64,000 nucleotides of DNA from Maribacter_C sp047345145 (lineage in GTDB: Bacteria > Bacteroidota > Bacteroidia > Flavobacteriales > Flavobacteriaceae), in the NCBI RefSeq assembly GCF_047345145.1, contig NZ_JBLFER010000006.1, positions 1 through 64,000 on the forward strand, written 5' to 3'. Under the pieces are notes generated by a model. It had not been told where the DNA came from. It searched no databases and was given only the letters and a program-made list of their open reading frames with translations. Positions 15,680 to 24,798 of this stretch are shown here, in pieces (within the stretch, counting starts at the first letter, position 1; each line of letters opens with the position of its first letter). The translations under genes were made by a program, and so were the position numbers.

Positions 15680-16564
15680 ATGAATAAGGTAAATACAAGT
15701 GATTTTAAGGTTGATAAGAGCATCAAATTGTCAGATCGTCTTACGGTAACCGATTTAAATGCAACCAATAAGGAGTTAAAAAAACACCTAGAATCTGTTC
15801 GTGAAGACTTAGGAGATTTTCAAAATACGCTCTATGCGCACAGTAAGTATAGTGTTCTTGTTTGTCTTCAAGGAATGGATACTTCGGGAAAAGATAGTCT
15901 CATTCGTGAGGTGTTTAAAGATTTTAATGTACAAGGTGTTGTAGTACATAGCTTTAAAGTACCCACCGAGCTTGAACTCAAACATGATTATTTATGGCGC
16001 CATTATATCGCACTCCCCGCCAAGGGAAAATTTGGTGTTTTCAATCGTACACATTACGAAAATGTTTTAGTGACTCGTGTTCATCCAGAGTATATTTTAG
16101 GTGAGCATATTCCCGATATTCACTCCGTAGACGATATAAACCAAGATTTCTGGACGAAACGTTTCGAACAGATTAATAATTTTGAAAAGCATCTAGCAGA
16201 CAATGGTACGCTCATTTTTAAATTCTTTTTAAATCTTTCAAAAGAAGAACAACGAAGAAGGCTAGTAAGAAGATTAGACCTACAAGAAAAAAATTGGAAG
16301 TTTTCGGCAGGAGATCTAAAAGAGCGTAAACTTTGGGATAAATATCAAGAATGTTACGAGGAGGCTATTAACGAGACTTCAAAACCACATGCACCTTGGT
16401 TTGTAATTCCTGCAGATAATAAGAAGTCAGCACGTGTAATTGTTGCCTCAATTTTATTGGAAGAGTTAAAAAAATACCAAGATATTAAGGAACCTGAGCT
16501 GAGTGCTAAAATAAAAGCTAATTTAGGGGACTATAGAAAACAATTGGAAAACGAATCAGAATGA
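15680..16564 (+). CDS. Polyphosphate kinase 2 family protein
   Basis: The 294-residue P-loop kinase has Walker A GMDTSGKDS (65-73), the lid/substrate motifs FNRTHYENVLVTRVHPEY and the Walker B-like LIFKFFLNLSKEEQRRR, all typical of PPK2. Such enzymes transfer phosphate between polyphosphate and nucleoside di- or monophosphates; the exact class cannot be fixed here. A TTG two codons upstream is possible, but the ATG at 15680 is preferred. The upstream TATCTTTTG lies within four bases of it. The stop overlaps the start of the next gene (ATGA). Confidence 0.9.
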   Translation: MNKVNTSDFKVDKSIKLSDRLTVTDLNATNKELKKHLESVREDLGDFQNTLYAHSKYSVLVCLQGMDTSGKDSLIREVFKDFNVQGVVVHSFKVPTELELKHDYLWRHYIALPAKGKFGVFNRTHYENVLVTRVHPEYILGEHIPDIHSVDDINQDFWTKRFEQINNFEKHLADNGTLIFKFFLNLSKEEQRRRLVRRLDLQEKNWKFSAGDLKERKLWDKYQECYEEAINETSKPHAPWFVIPADNKKSARVIVASILLEELKKYQDIKEPELSAKIKANLGDYRKQLENESE

Positions 16565-17934
16565 AGAAGATTTACCTCGTAGTACTTTTAATAGTATCTC
16601 AAACTTTTGCGCAGACAGAAGATGAAAAACAAATGCGTAAAATTTATGATGCGGCACTCGATAATGGAAAGGCATATGATTGGCTGAATTATTTATCAAA
16701 TCAAATAGGTGGAAGACTTTCAGGTTCAGTTCAAGCACAACAAGCTATTGATTATACAAAAGCGCAAATGGATTCTCTCGGTTTAGATCGTGTTTGGTTA
16801 CAACCTGTAATGGTGCCTAAATGGGTGCGAGGCACACCCGAATTTGCTTATATGGAAACTTCACCGGGTAATACTACCAATATTCCTATATGTGCTTTGG
16901 GAGGTTCCATTCCTACTTACGGAAGAGGTATAAAGGCTAACGTAATTGAAGTCCATAGCATTGAAGAGTTAAAAACTTTAGGAAAAGAGAAGATCTCAGG
17001 CAAAATTGTATTCTTTAATCGACCTATGGATCCTACTTCGGTGAATACTTTTGAAGCATATTCTGGTGCGGTTGATCAACGAGGAAAAGGTGCTGCCGAG
17101 GCGGGTAAATATGAAGCCCTTGGTGTCATTGTACGATCTATGAATTTACGACAAGATGACTTTCCGCATGCTGGAGGAATGAATTACGGTGATATTCCTG
17201 AGGCTGAGAAAGTACCCGCGGCTGCAATTAGTACGAATGGAGCCGATTTGCTCAGCGCCACTTTAAAGTTGAATCCTAATATTCAATTCTTTTTCAAATT
17301 GAATTGTAAGACTTTAGAAGATGTAGAATCGTACAATGTTATTGGAGAGATCAAAGGCAGTAGTAATCCCGATGAGATAATGGTAGTTGGTGGCCACTTA
17401 GATTCTTGGGATTTGGGAGATGGTTCTCATGATGATGGAGCGGGTTGTGTGCAAAGTATGGAAGTCTTACGTATTTTAAAGAAAACAGGATACAAGCCCA
17501 AAAGAACAATCAGAGCGGTCTTATTTATGAATGAAGAGAATGGGTTACGTGGCGGAAGAAAATATGCTGAGCTTGCGAAAACCAAAAATGAAAATCACAT
17601 TTTCGCACTCGAAAGCGATTCCGGAGGGTTTACTCCAAGGGGGTTTAGTTTTGATGCATCCGAAGAAAACATCAAACAAGCAGAAAGTTGGGCAAAACTA
17701 TTTGAACCCTATTATGTACATATGTTCGTGAAAGGATTTTCAGGAGCTGATATTAGCCCTTTGAAGAATGATAAAATTGTTTTGGCGGGCTTACGTCCTG
17801 ACTCGCAGCGCTATTTTGATCATCACCATGCTGAGAATGATACTTTCGAACATGTGAATCGAAGAGAACTTGAATTGGGTGCGGCAGCAATGACCAGTTT
17901 GGTGTATTTATTTGATAAATATGGCATACAATAA
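16561..17934 (+). CDS. Secreted M28-family zinc aminopeptidase
   Basis: The 457-residue protein has a signal peptide (MKKIYLVVLLIVSQTFAQ), a PA-type insertion (about 115-245) and the M28 catalytic core. Zinc ligands and the catalytic pair are seen in GGHLDSWDLGDGSHDDGAG, FMNEENGLRGG, ESDSGG and the late histidines of YFDHHHAENDT. It would release amino acids from peptides in the periplasm. It overlaps the PPK2 gene by four bases (ATGA), so the two are translated together, although no shared role is known. Confidence 0.92.
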   Translation: MKKIYLVVLLIVSQTFAQTEDEKQMRKIYDAALDNGKAYDWLNYLSNQIGGRLSGSVQAQQAIDYTKAQMDSLGLDRVWLQPVMVPKWVRGTPEFAYMETSPGNTTNIPICALGGSIPTYGRGIKANVIEVHSIEELKTLGKEKISGKIVFFNRPMDPTSVNTFEAYSGAVDQRGKGAAEAGKYEALGVIVRSMNLRQDDFPHAGGMNYGDIPEAEKVPAAAISTNGADLLSATLKLNPNIQFFFKLNCKTLEDVESYNVIGEIKGSSNPDEIMVVGGHLDSWDLGDGSHDDGAGCVQSMEVLRILKKTGYKPKRTIRAVLFMNEENGLRGGRKYAELAKTKNENHIFALESDSGGFTPRGFSFDASEENIKQAESWAKLFEPYYVHMFVKGFSGADISPLKNDKIVLAGLRPDSQRYFDHHHAENDTFEHVNRRELELGAAAMTSLVYLFDKYGIQ

Positions 17935-17946
17935 TACTTCAAAATC

Positions 17947-18060
17947 ATGAAAAAAAAATACCTTATACTAATTGTGGTAATAATAGCGATTTTGTCTGTT
18001 GCTGAATTTGCTTTTCAATTTTTGTCAGGTTTGTTTTCTCCTTTTACTTCAAATCATTAG
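17947..18060 (+). CDS. Possible 37-residue membrane miniprotein
   Basis: An ATG 12 bases after the M28 peptidase gene opens a frame of 37 codons ending TAG. The product is three lysines, then a hydrophobic helix (YLILIVVIIAILSV), then FAFQFLSGLF, a plausible single-span protein with its N-terminus inside. Position in the same direction directly behind an operon supports it. It is too short for homology judgement by eye. Confidence 0.45.
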   Translation: MKKKYLILIVVIIAILSVAEFAFQFLSGLFSPFTSNH

Positions 18061-18115
18061 GTCAAAAACAATTAACATTTTCCCTACCTTTGCCGCTCAA
18101 TAAAAATAACAAGAG

Positions 18116-19048
18116 ATGCAAGACGGAATCTACGCAAAATTCAATACCTCAAAAGGGGAAATACTGGTAAAACTTACGCACGATAAAACACCCGGAACAG
18201 TAGGTAACTTTGTTGCCTTAGCCGAAGGGAAACAAAAGAATACAGCCAAAGCTGAAGGAGAGGCCTACTATGATGGACTTAAATTTCATAGGGTCATTCC
18301 AGATTTTATGATTCAAGGTGGTTGTCCGCAGGGAACGGGAACTGGAGATGCGGGCTATAAGTTCGATGATGAATTTCATCCTGAGCTTACTCATGATGCG
18401 CCTGGCGTTCTTTCAATGGCAAATGCCGGACCTGGAACAAATGGTAGTCAATTTTTCATTACGCATATCGCCACTCCATGGTTAGATAATAAGCATACAG
18501 TTTTTGGCCATGTTGAATCAGGTCAAGATATTGTCGATGCTGTTGCTCAAGGTGATGCGATTGAAACTCTTGAAATCGTAAGAGTAGGGGCTGAGGCTGA
18601 AGGCTGGGATGCTGTTAAGGCCTTCGAGACGTTTAAAAACTCTGGAGCTGAGAGATTGGCCGCAGAAAAAGCAAAACAAGCTGCTGAGCTAGATAAAGTA
18701 GCTGCTGGTTTTGATGCTACTGATAGTGGACTTAGATATAAAATTATTCAGAAAGGTGATGGTGAGAAAGCCGAGGCGGGAAGACAAGTATCTGTACATT
18801 ATGAAGGTTCTTTATTGAGCGGACAGGTTTTTGACTCTTCGTATAAACGCAATGAACCAATTGGTTTTCAATTGGGTGTTGGTCAAGTAATAAAGGGTTG
18901 GGATGAAGGTATATCTCTATTGCAAGTAGGCGATAAAGCTCGCTTTGTTATTCCTTCAGATTTAGCTTATGGGAGCGCTGGCGCTGGCGGGGTTATTCCA
19001 CCAAATGCGACGCTTGTTTTTGATGTTGAGTTAATGAAAGTAGGTTAG
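18116..19048 (+). CDS. Cyclophilin-FKBP fusion peptidyl-prolyl isomerase
   Basis: The 310-residue protein joins two unrelated proline isomerase folds. Residues 1 to about 160 are a cyclophilin (FHRVIPDFMIQGGCPQGTG, GTNGSQFFITH, LDNKHTVFGHV). A charged helix (about 165-200) leads to an FKBP domain (about 205-310: VSVHYEGSLLSGQVFDSS, GVGQVIKGWDEG, AYGSAGAGGVIPPNA). Dual-family immunophilins in this order are known from flavobacteria. There is no signal peptide, so it acts in the cytosol in protein folding. Promoter element TACCTTTG is at 18085-18092. Confidence 0.95.
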   Translation: MQDGIYAKFNTSKGEILVKLTHDKTPGTVGNFVALAEGKQKNTAKAEGEAYYDGLKFHRVIPDFMIQGGCPQGTGTGDAGYKFDDEFHPELTHDAPGVLSMANAGPGTNGSQFFITHIATPWLDNKHTVFGHVESGQDIVDAVAQGDAIETLEIVRVGAEAEGWDAVKAFETFKNSGAERLAAEKAKQAAELDKVAAGFDATDSGLRYKIIQKGDGEKAEAGRQVSVHYEGSLLSGQVFDSSYKRNEPIGFQLGVGQVIKGWDEGISLLQVGDKARFVIPSDLAYGSAGAGGVIPPNATLVFDVELMKVG

Positions 19049-19075
19049 AAACTACAAAATTTTAAGTCATAGCTG

Positions 19076-19106
19076 CTCCTTTCCACTTCAGGGAAGGAGT
19101 TTTTTT
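19076..19106 (+). terminator. Rho-independent terminator after the isomerase gene
   Basis: CTCCTTTCC-acttca-GGGAAGGAG followed by TTTTTTT makes a strong stem with a T-run. Confidence 0.85.
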
Positions 19107-19541
19107 ATGCCTAAAAAGCGACCCTATTTTGGGTCATTTATGCTCACCAATAGGAGCAAAACATTTAGCGCAATAAGCGATGATAGAATGATAAAGAAAG
19201 TAAGCATGGGGTCTTAGTTTTCAAAAGTGTGTTGATTACATAATGTAAACAACTATGAAGCCCAAAACCCTACTTTATAGGTAAGTAAAAGATTAAAAAA
19301 GATTTAATCTTCGTCACCCATTGTACTGTATTTGAAAAGTAAAAGATTAACTACGCTAATTATAAGAAGAATACTTAAAGTAAGAATCATACCTTTTTTT
19401 GATTAAGTTCATAATATCGAGCGGGGTTTCAATATGTTATAAATAAACGCTATATATTCTCACTTATTTCAAAATAAGGTGTTAAAAGTGCGATATTGTT
19501 AAAAAATCAATCATTTTGTTGATAAGTCGTAAACTTTGAGC
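19107..19541. other. Gene-free stretch of about 435 bases
   Basis: No open frame with coding character was seen on either strand. There is a small inverted pair, ACCCTATTTTGGGT, near 19121-19134, and scattered AT-rich sequence. A small RNA cannot be excluded. It separates two terminators. Confidence 0.5.
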
Positions 19542-19570
19542 AAAAAAAAGCCGCAACTTTAAGTTGCGGC
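19542..19570 (-). terminator. Terminator of the cold-shock gene
   Basis: GCCGCAACTT-T-AAGTTGCGGC (19550-19570) is a perfect stem, preceded on the plus strand by eight A residues, which form the T-run when read on the minus strand. Confidence 0.85.
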
Positions 19571-19600
19571 TTTATACTATAAAAAAGTTTAATACCTATC

Positions 19601-19795
19601 TTAATCTACTACCTTCACATTAACGGCGTTCAATCCTTTTTTACCTTGTTGTAGTTCAAATTCTACAACATCACCTTCACGAACCTCGTCGATTAAGCCA
19701 GAAATGTGTACAAAATGATCTTCGTTCGAACCTTCTTCAGTAATAAAACCATATCCTTTGGAATCATTGAAGAATTTAACTGTTCCTTTACTCAT
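19601..19795 (-). CDS. Cold-shock domain protein
   Basis: The 64-residue protein is a complete five-strand cold-shock domain with RNP1 KGYGFIT and RNP2 HFVHISG. It should bind single-stranded RNA or DNA and act as an RNA chaperone. It has its own terminator. The upstream 200 bases (19796-19994) have no gene and could hold a regulated leader, though no known thermosensor was recognised. Confidence 0.95.
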   Translation of the reverse strand: MSKGTVKFFNDSKGYGFITEEGSNEDHFVHISGLIDEVREGDVVEFELQQGKKGLNAVNVKVVD

Positions 19796-19994
19796 AATAC
19801 TAAAAATTAAAAATTATTAAAGGGCAAAGATACTATTTAATTGTTAATAGTCTGAATTTTTGGAAGTTATATTTGAATTAGGGTAACGTAAAGAACTTGA
19901 ATCAATTAGTGTGTTTTATCTATGGGCCATCATATTGTGAAACCCAAATAATACTATTCATTCTTAAAAGTAATTGGTGAGGCAAATTTAGATT

Positions 19995-20375
19995 CTAGGT
20001 GATCAAATCTTGAATACGCTCGGTAACTGCCATAACATCTAGTGCCAATATCGCCGAGGAAAGGTTTAATATTGAGCTTGCCCGATCTAAGATATTTTGA
20101 ACATTGGTTAGCTTTTTATAGAGCCCCTCGGACGCTTCGGTGATGACCTTAATTTTACTTAGAGCTTCTTCAGCATCAGCCAATACCAAAACTGCCGATT
20201 TTGTGTATAATTCAGTAGTATGGGTTAACTGTTGATTGTGCAGTTCTTTTATCTTTAAATTTTGCTCTTCGGTGAGATTATCTATAGCATTGTAGCGATA
20301 ATTACCTAAGGCATTGGCCATTTTCATAAAATTATCAGCGAGTTGCTTTACTTGTTCAGCACTTAGATTTTCCAT
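19995..20375 (-). CDS. Small helical protein of unknown function
   Basis: The 126-residue product has no signal peptide and is almost entirely helical, with heptad-like stretches (ADNFMKMANALGNYRY, LADAEEALSKIKVITEASEG). It may form a coiled-coil. It begins 3 bases after the stop of the lipoprotein gene upstream, so the two form a tight operon and probably work together. I know no family for it. Confidence 0.7.
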   Translation of the reverse strand: MENLSAEQVKQLADNFMKMANALGNYRYNAIDNLTEEQNLKIKELHNQQLTHTTELYTKSAVLVLADAEEALSKIKVITEASEGLYKKLTNVQNILDRASSILNLSSAILALDVMAVTERIQDLIT

Positions 20376-20378
20376 CTT

Positions 20379-21227
20379 TTAATTTTTAAACAAGGAGGTT
20401 GAATGTAATTTGAGCTGACTTCCATATTTCGCCAGGGCAACCTTTAGGGCATCATCATTTAAATTCTCAATGTCTGCGGAAAGGTGAGCATGACCTTGTG
20501 CAATAGCCTTTAGAATCTTAGCGTATTCATCCAATTCGGTCTGCTGCCTTTCGATTTCCTGAATTTTACGAAAATAATCTTCAGCAAATTTTGTTCGTTC
20601 ATAGGTAGATAGGCTTTTATCACGTACCAAATCAAAATAGTAATTTTTGGTGCTGCTTTTTTGAACTTCCAATTTGCCTTTAAGATTTCCCGCAAGGTTA
20701 AGATCTAAAAAATGAATCAAATCTTGAACTGGCTGATTTGCATTTGAAATGTAGCTCTTTATTTCATTTCTTCGATATCCATCAGTAAAAGCCCTTCCGA
20801 CAAGGGTGATTAGGTTAGAATATGATTTTACGTCAGTATCATTTACTTTGATTGAGCCAAAATTTCCTGAAGTTATGGCATTGGTGAGTCCGTCGGTTTG
20901 GTAATTGGTCAGTTGATTATCTGAGATGTTAGTCAGCGCGTAAAAATAACTTTGCAGTCCGTGGTAAATAAGTTCAGTAACTCGATCAGCTTCTTTGTCT
21001 TGAGAACATTCGCAATCTGTTTTATGAATATTCAAATTCGCAATGTTTTTGCTTTGGCAGTCTGCAAGGTAGGTTTTATAGAAACTTGGAGATAGTGCAT
21101 CAAAAGTTTCTACACTTTCAATAGCAGATTTAGAAAATTCTGTTACATGTTTGAGGTTTACACAACTACTAAAAAGCACTGTGTGAAAGAGAAAAAGAAA
21201 AATGTATTTTAATCGATTTTGGGGCAT
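20379..21227 (-). CDS. Lipoprotein of unknown function
   Basis: The 282-residue product has a signal sequence with lipobox LFSSC near residue 22. The mature part includes a CQSKN/DCECSQ cysteine region and a long helical C-terminus (about 185-275) with coiled-coil character (KIQEIERQQTELDEYAKILK). It is the first gene of a two-gene unit with the 126-residue protein. No known domain is recognised; a membrane-tethered helical scaffold is the most that can be inferred. Confidence 0.75.
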   Translation of the reverse strand: MPQNRLKYIFLFLFHTVLFSSCVNLKHVTEFSKSAIESVETFDALSPSFYKTYLADCQSKNIANLNIHKTDCECSQDKEADRVTELIYHGLQSYFYALTNISDNQLTNYQTDGLTNAITSGNFGSIKVNDTDVKSYSNLITLVGRAFTDGYRRNEIKSYISNANQPVQDLIHFLDLNLAGNLKGKLEVQKSSTKNYYFDLVRDKSLSTYERTKFAEDYFRKIQEIERQQTELDEYAKILKAIAQGHAHLSADIENLNDDALKVALAKYGSQLKLHSTSLFKN

Positions 21228-21332
21228 GGGTGCGACTTCTTTCTACAAGGTAAAAAGAATTTTTGTTTTCTGCAGATGTAGTTTACTTGATAATAGAGGT
21301 TTAAATTGAGCCGAGTCTCGCTCCGAGTCTGT

Positions 21333-22331
21333 TTACTGTTTGGCTAATTTTCGCATCATTACCCACTGTTTGAGCATTTCTCTTGATTCTTGTGCGGGAT
21401 AACCTAACACGGTTTTTCCCGCAGCCACATCTCCAACAACGCCAGATCCTGCGCCAACTGTTACTCCTGAATGAAGCGTGGTATGGTCTTTTATAGATGC
21501 ACTTCCTCCAATTATTACGCCGTCACCTAAAGTTACTGAACCTGCCAAACCACTATGGCCAGCCATAATGCAAGATCTTCCCATGATACAATTATGCGCG
21601 ATTTGCACTTGATTATCAATTTTACAATTGTCGCCAATAATAGTGGCGCTAAACTTACCGCGATCAACACAAGAATTTGCACCAATTTCGACATCATTGC
21701 CGATGATAACGGTTCCTATTTGCGGAATTTTAACTAGTCCTCGACCATCATCACTTGGGCGGTACCCAAATCCATCTGCACCAATACTTACATTGTTGTG
21801 AAAAATACAGGCCTGTCCGATTTCACAGCGTTCACGAATAACAGTGCCTGACCAAATTATACTTCCTTTTCCGATACTAGTATCATCTAAAATGGTAACA
21901 TTCGGATAGAGAATAACTCCATCACCTAGAACCACATTTTTACCTACATAAGAGTTTGCTCCAATTTTGCAGTTTGCACCAATTTTGGCAGTTTCATGCA
22001 CCACTGCTGTAGGATGAATAGCCATTTCAAAAACGGGTGTCTTTGGTTCAAAAGCTTCTAAAACTTTAGCCATTGCCAAATCAGCATTTTTTACTTTTAT
22101 CAAGGCGCGATTTTCTCCTGGTTCTACTTCTAAATTTGCATTAACGATTGCAGCGGAAGCTTTTGAATCTTTCCATCTTGATATGTATTTACTGCTTCCT
22201 ATAAAGGTAATATGGCCAACTTGTGCTTTTTGAAGTTCTTCAGGTCCAGTTATGGTTTGAGTCGTGCTTCCAACTATTTCCCCTCCTAATAAAGTATTAA
22301 TTTCAGCTATTGTAAAAGATTTCATGGCCAT
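21333..22331 (-). CDS. lpxD: UDP-3-O-acylglucosamine N-acyltransferase
   Basis: The 332-residue protein has the LpxD N-terminal uridine-binding domain (1-100), a long left-handed beta helix of hexapeptide repeats (about 105-300) and a C-terminal helix. The catalytic histidine is in NQVQIAHNC. It adds the second acyl chain in lipid A synthesis, in the cytosol. The gene stands alone here, away from the lpxC-fabZ and lpxA group in which one lpxD copy is often found, so it may be one of two copies. ATG is at 22331; a second Met two codons later is equally possible. Confidence 0.93.
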   Translation of the reverse strand: MAMKSFTIAEINTLLGGEIVGSTTQTITGPEELQKAQVGHITFIGSSKYISRWKDSKASAAIVNANLEVEPGENRALIKVKNADLAMAKVLEAFEPKTPVFEMAIHPTAVVHETAKIGANCKIGANSYVGKNVVLGDGVILYPNVTILDDTSIGKGSIIWSGTVIRERCEIGQACIFHNNVSIGADGFGYRPSDDGRGLVKIPQIGTVIIGNDVEIGANSCVDRGKFSATIIGDNCKIDNQVQIAHNCIMGRSCIMAGHSGLAGSVTLGDGVIIGGSASIKDHTTLHSGVTVGAGSGVVGDVAAGKTVLGYPAQESREMLKQWVMMRKLAKQ

Positions 22332-22695
22332 GCTTGGTTTGTGTTATTATGCTTCGCAGCAAGATAAGATATAATGAACAAAAGAGAACTCTAGGGAAAT
22401 AAAAATGGCATAAAGCCAGAGCCATTGATTTTTAGCTAGTATTTGTGGTCTTAATGCTAATAGAGCTTAACTCCGTGGCTTTGACTCCGTTCTCCGAATC
22501 GTTAGCCAGACTATATCAATAGAGTCCTGATTATAGAATTGAATGGTATCTATTTGTTATCTGTATAGCCAGGCGAAGTTTCATTTGGTTACTTCAAAAA
22601 AGTATTTTTTTGTATAATTCTAAACACTAGCATTTTGAATAAGATTTAAGAAGGTATTCATAACTATTGAAATCAAAGTTTCTTATTTTTAATCT
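22332..22695. other. Intergenic stretch without a gene
   Basis: The 364 bases between divergent lpxD and the YfiT-like gene hold no convincing frame. A TTAGCTAG-like string lies near 22432, and the part near 22600-22690 is AT-rich and should contain the promoter of the downstream gene, but no clean TAnnTTTG was picked. Confidence 0.5.
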
Positions 22696-23229
22696 ATGGA
22701 AAACTTGAGGTATCCCATTGGTCATTATCAATGCCCAGAAAAGATTAGTGCTGAGCATATTCAAGAATGGATTATGATTTTAGAAACGCTACCAGAGCGT
22801 CTCGAGAATTTGGTAAAAAACCTTACGGCGGAACAATTGGAAACCCCGTATCGCCCTGAAGGTTGGACGATACGCCAAGTGGTTCATCACATTGCCGATA
22901 GCCATCATAATAGTTATACCCGTTTCAAATGGACTTTAACCGAAGAAAGTCCGGTGATTAAAGCTTATGAAGAAAAGGAGTGGAGCAACTTATTTGATGC
23001 TAGGACCGCGCCTATTCAACTTTCTTTAAATTATATCAAGGCCTTACATGCCAAGTTGGTATATCTTTTAAAAGGACTATCGTCAAGTGATTTGATGAAG
23101 TATTATGTACACCCTGATGGAAATGTAAAAGTTAGCTTAGCCGAAAATATTGGAAAATATGCTTGGCATAGCAATCATCATTATGCTCATATTGAAGGTT
23201 TATTGAAGCGAGAAGGTTGGTCATTCTAA
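22696..23229 (+). CDS. YfiT-like bacillithiol S-transferase (DinB fold)
   Basis: The 177-residue four-helix protein opens with the family motif YPIGHYQCP. It carries the three expected metal histidines in VVHHIADSHHN and HSNHHYAHIEG. YfiT-type DinB proteins use a metal to activate bacillithiol for conjugation to electrophiles, in the cytosol. The length is normal. It is convergent with the GNAT gene, with three bases between the stops. Confidence 0.88.
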   Translation: MENLRYPIGHYQCPEKISAEHIQEWIMILETLPERLENLVKNLTAEQLETPYRPEGWTIRQVVHHIADSHHNSYTRFKWTLTEESPVIKAYEEKEWSNLFDARTAPIQLSLNYIKALHAKLVYLLKGLSSSDLMKYYVHPDGNVKVSLAENIGKYAWHSNHHYAHIEGLLKREGWSF

Positions 23230-23232
23230 AAC

Positions 23233-23760
23233 TTAACACTTCTTAATCATCACCCACATTAGTTTTTCATCCTCAAGGATATTTGGCAAAGTGACTTTAC
23301 TCTCGCTGTGAATTTCAAATCCATTTTTGAGGTAAAAATCCAAGGCAGGACCTTTTTGCATAGTATCTAACCAGACTATCTTTTTTTTCATTTTCTTGGC
23401 ACGAAGCATAGCAAATTGAAGCACTTTTTTTCCAACGCCTTTGCCAGAGTATTCATTTAATATATAAATCTTATCAATGTAAAGGGCTTCATCTTTCGAA
23501 AAGTTGGCGAGCGGGGCATCAAGTGTAATTTTTAAAACCCCGATTGCTTTTTTGTTTCTAAGAATGCGATATAGAATCGTATTAGGGTCTACCTCTTCTT
23601 TTTCAAGAACTTCTTTGGTGAAACTACTTTCGATATAAGGAGCAGAATTTTCATTAGGCCATAAATGTAAATAATGTTGGTTATAGGCCACGATTCCTAC
23701 TTCGATGTAACTGTCATAAACTTCGGGAGTAATGGGTTCAAAGTGAACTATATGCTTCAT
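23233..23760 (-). CDS. GNAT-family N-acetyltransferase
   Basis: The 175-residue protein shows the GNAT core: IDKIYILNEYSGKGVGKKVLQFA (motif A, acetyl-CoA phosphate loop GKGVGK) and LDTMQKGPALDFYLKNGFEI (motif B). The substrate is unknown. It is the last gene of a likely operon with the cupin and redoxin genes, 6 bases after the cupin stop. Confidence 0.88.
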   Translation of the reverse strand: MKHIVHFEPITPEVYDSYIEVGIVAYNQHYLHLWPNENSAPYIESSFTKEVLEKEEVDPNTILYRILRNKKAIGVLKITLDAPLANFSKDEALYIDKIYILNEYSGKGVGKKVLQFAMLRAKKMKKKIVWLDTMQKGPALDFYLKNGFEIHSESKVTLPNILEDEKLMWVMIKKC

Positions 23761-23766
23761 GTAGAG

Positions 23767-24087
23767 TTAGGCTTTTTCGCCACCTTCAGGTCCGTAAAAA
23801 AGTACCCAAGTTGAAAAATCATCAGTAAAATTTTCAAAGCGATGTTCTATTCCCGCAGGAACAAAAAGAAAATCTCCTGCTTTGACTTGACTTCGTTCAC
23901 CATCATTTAAGAACTCACCATTTCCTGAAATGATGATATAAACTTCATCTCTTGAATGCGGTTGTTGCAAATCAACTTTTTCGGGTTTGTACACTTCCAC
24001 TTCTAGCGTACCATGCTCAAAAACTTTCAGAAAAGGAGAGTCAGTTTCGTTAAGTTTTTGAAGTGCTTCCTCAGTATTTATTTTCAT
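23767..24087 (-). CDS. Single-domain cupin protein
   Basis: The 106-residue protein has cupin motif 1 QPHSRDEVYIIISGNGEF and motif 2 FVPAGIEHRF, giving metal ligands of the usual His/Glu kind. Small stand-alone cupins can be sensors, isomerases or dioxygenase-like; the substrate cannot be told. It is the middle gene between the redoxin and GNAT genes. Confidence 0.85.
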   Translation of the reverse strand: MKINTEEALQKLNETDSPFLKVFEHGTLEVEVYKPEKVDLQQPHSRDEVYIIISGNGEFLNDGERSQVKAGDFLFVPAGIEHRFENFTDDFSTWVLFYGPEGGEKA

Positions 24088-24119
24088 TATAAAGGTTTTG
24101 AGAACTCAAGAATTTCCCT

Positions 24120-24686
24120 TTAAGAGCTAGGGGCACTCCATTTGATATTACAGCCGATACTTGGTTTTTGAATTTCGCTAATTGCGTTGCCTTCTAGTAA
24201 AGCATCCATAGCATTTCTTAAATCAGAGCCTGATAGCGGAATACCGTTTCCAGGTCGAGAATCATCGAGTTGTCCGCGATAGCTTAGTTTCAAATCCCTG
24301 TTAAATAAATAGAAATCAGGAGTGCAAGCAGCATCATAGGCTTTAGCAACCTCTTGTGTTTCATCGTATAAATACGGGAAAGAATAGCCAACATCCGCTG
24401 CTACTTTCTTCATTAAGGCAGGTCCGTCTTGCGGATAGTTCACTACATCATTGCTAGAAATTGCAATAAAACCAATTCCTTTTGATTTATAGTCTTTTGC
24501 AATACGCACAATTTCGGCATTTACATGAATTACAAACGGACAATGATTGCAGATGAACATAATCATCGTTCCTTTTTCTCCTTTAATCTCGTTTAAAGAA
24601 AGGTTTTTGTTACTTACTGTATCAGGTAGATTAAAATCAGGTGCCTTCGTGCCTAATGGAAGCATGTTGCTAGGTGTCATCGCCAT
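24120..24686 (-). CDS. Thioredoxin-like redoxin (AhpC/TSA type)
   Basis: The 188-residue cytosolic protein has the redoxin fold: APDFNLPDTVSNKNLSL, then ICNHCPFVIHV with CxxC, then FIAISSNDV and the DYS-type C-terminal region ending IGCNIKW with a further cysteine. Proteins of this group are thought to be thiol peroxidases or disulfide reductases. It heads the three-gene minus-strand unit with the cupin and GNAT genes. Confidence 0.87.
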   Translation of the reverse strand: MAMTPSNMLPLGTKAPDFNLPDTVSNKNLSLNEIKGEKGTMIMFICNHCPFVIHVNAEIVRIAKDYKSKGIGFIAISSNDVVNYPQDGPALMKKVAADVGYSFPYLYDETQEVAKAYDAACTPDFYLFNRDLKLSYRGQLDDSRPGNGIPLSGSDLRNAMDALLEGNAISEIQKPSIGCNIKWSAPSS

Positions 24687-24798
24687 TTATCACAAACTTT
24701 TAGAATTTAAAGTTAAAAGTATTTGATCGATTCTTTGTTATTTCATAGGCTATTTTTAACTTGACGCTCTTAGATTGACCAATCAATACTAGCCTTTT

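Noticed and set aside
22490..22512. CGTTAGCC string as an attC end
   Set aside because: No inner box or partner nearby.
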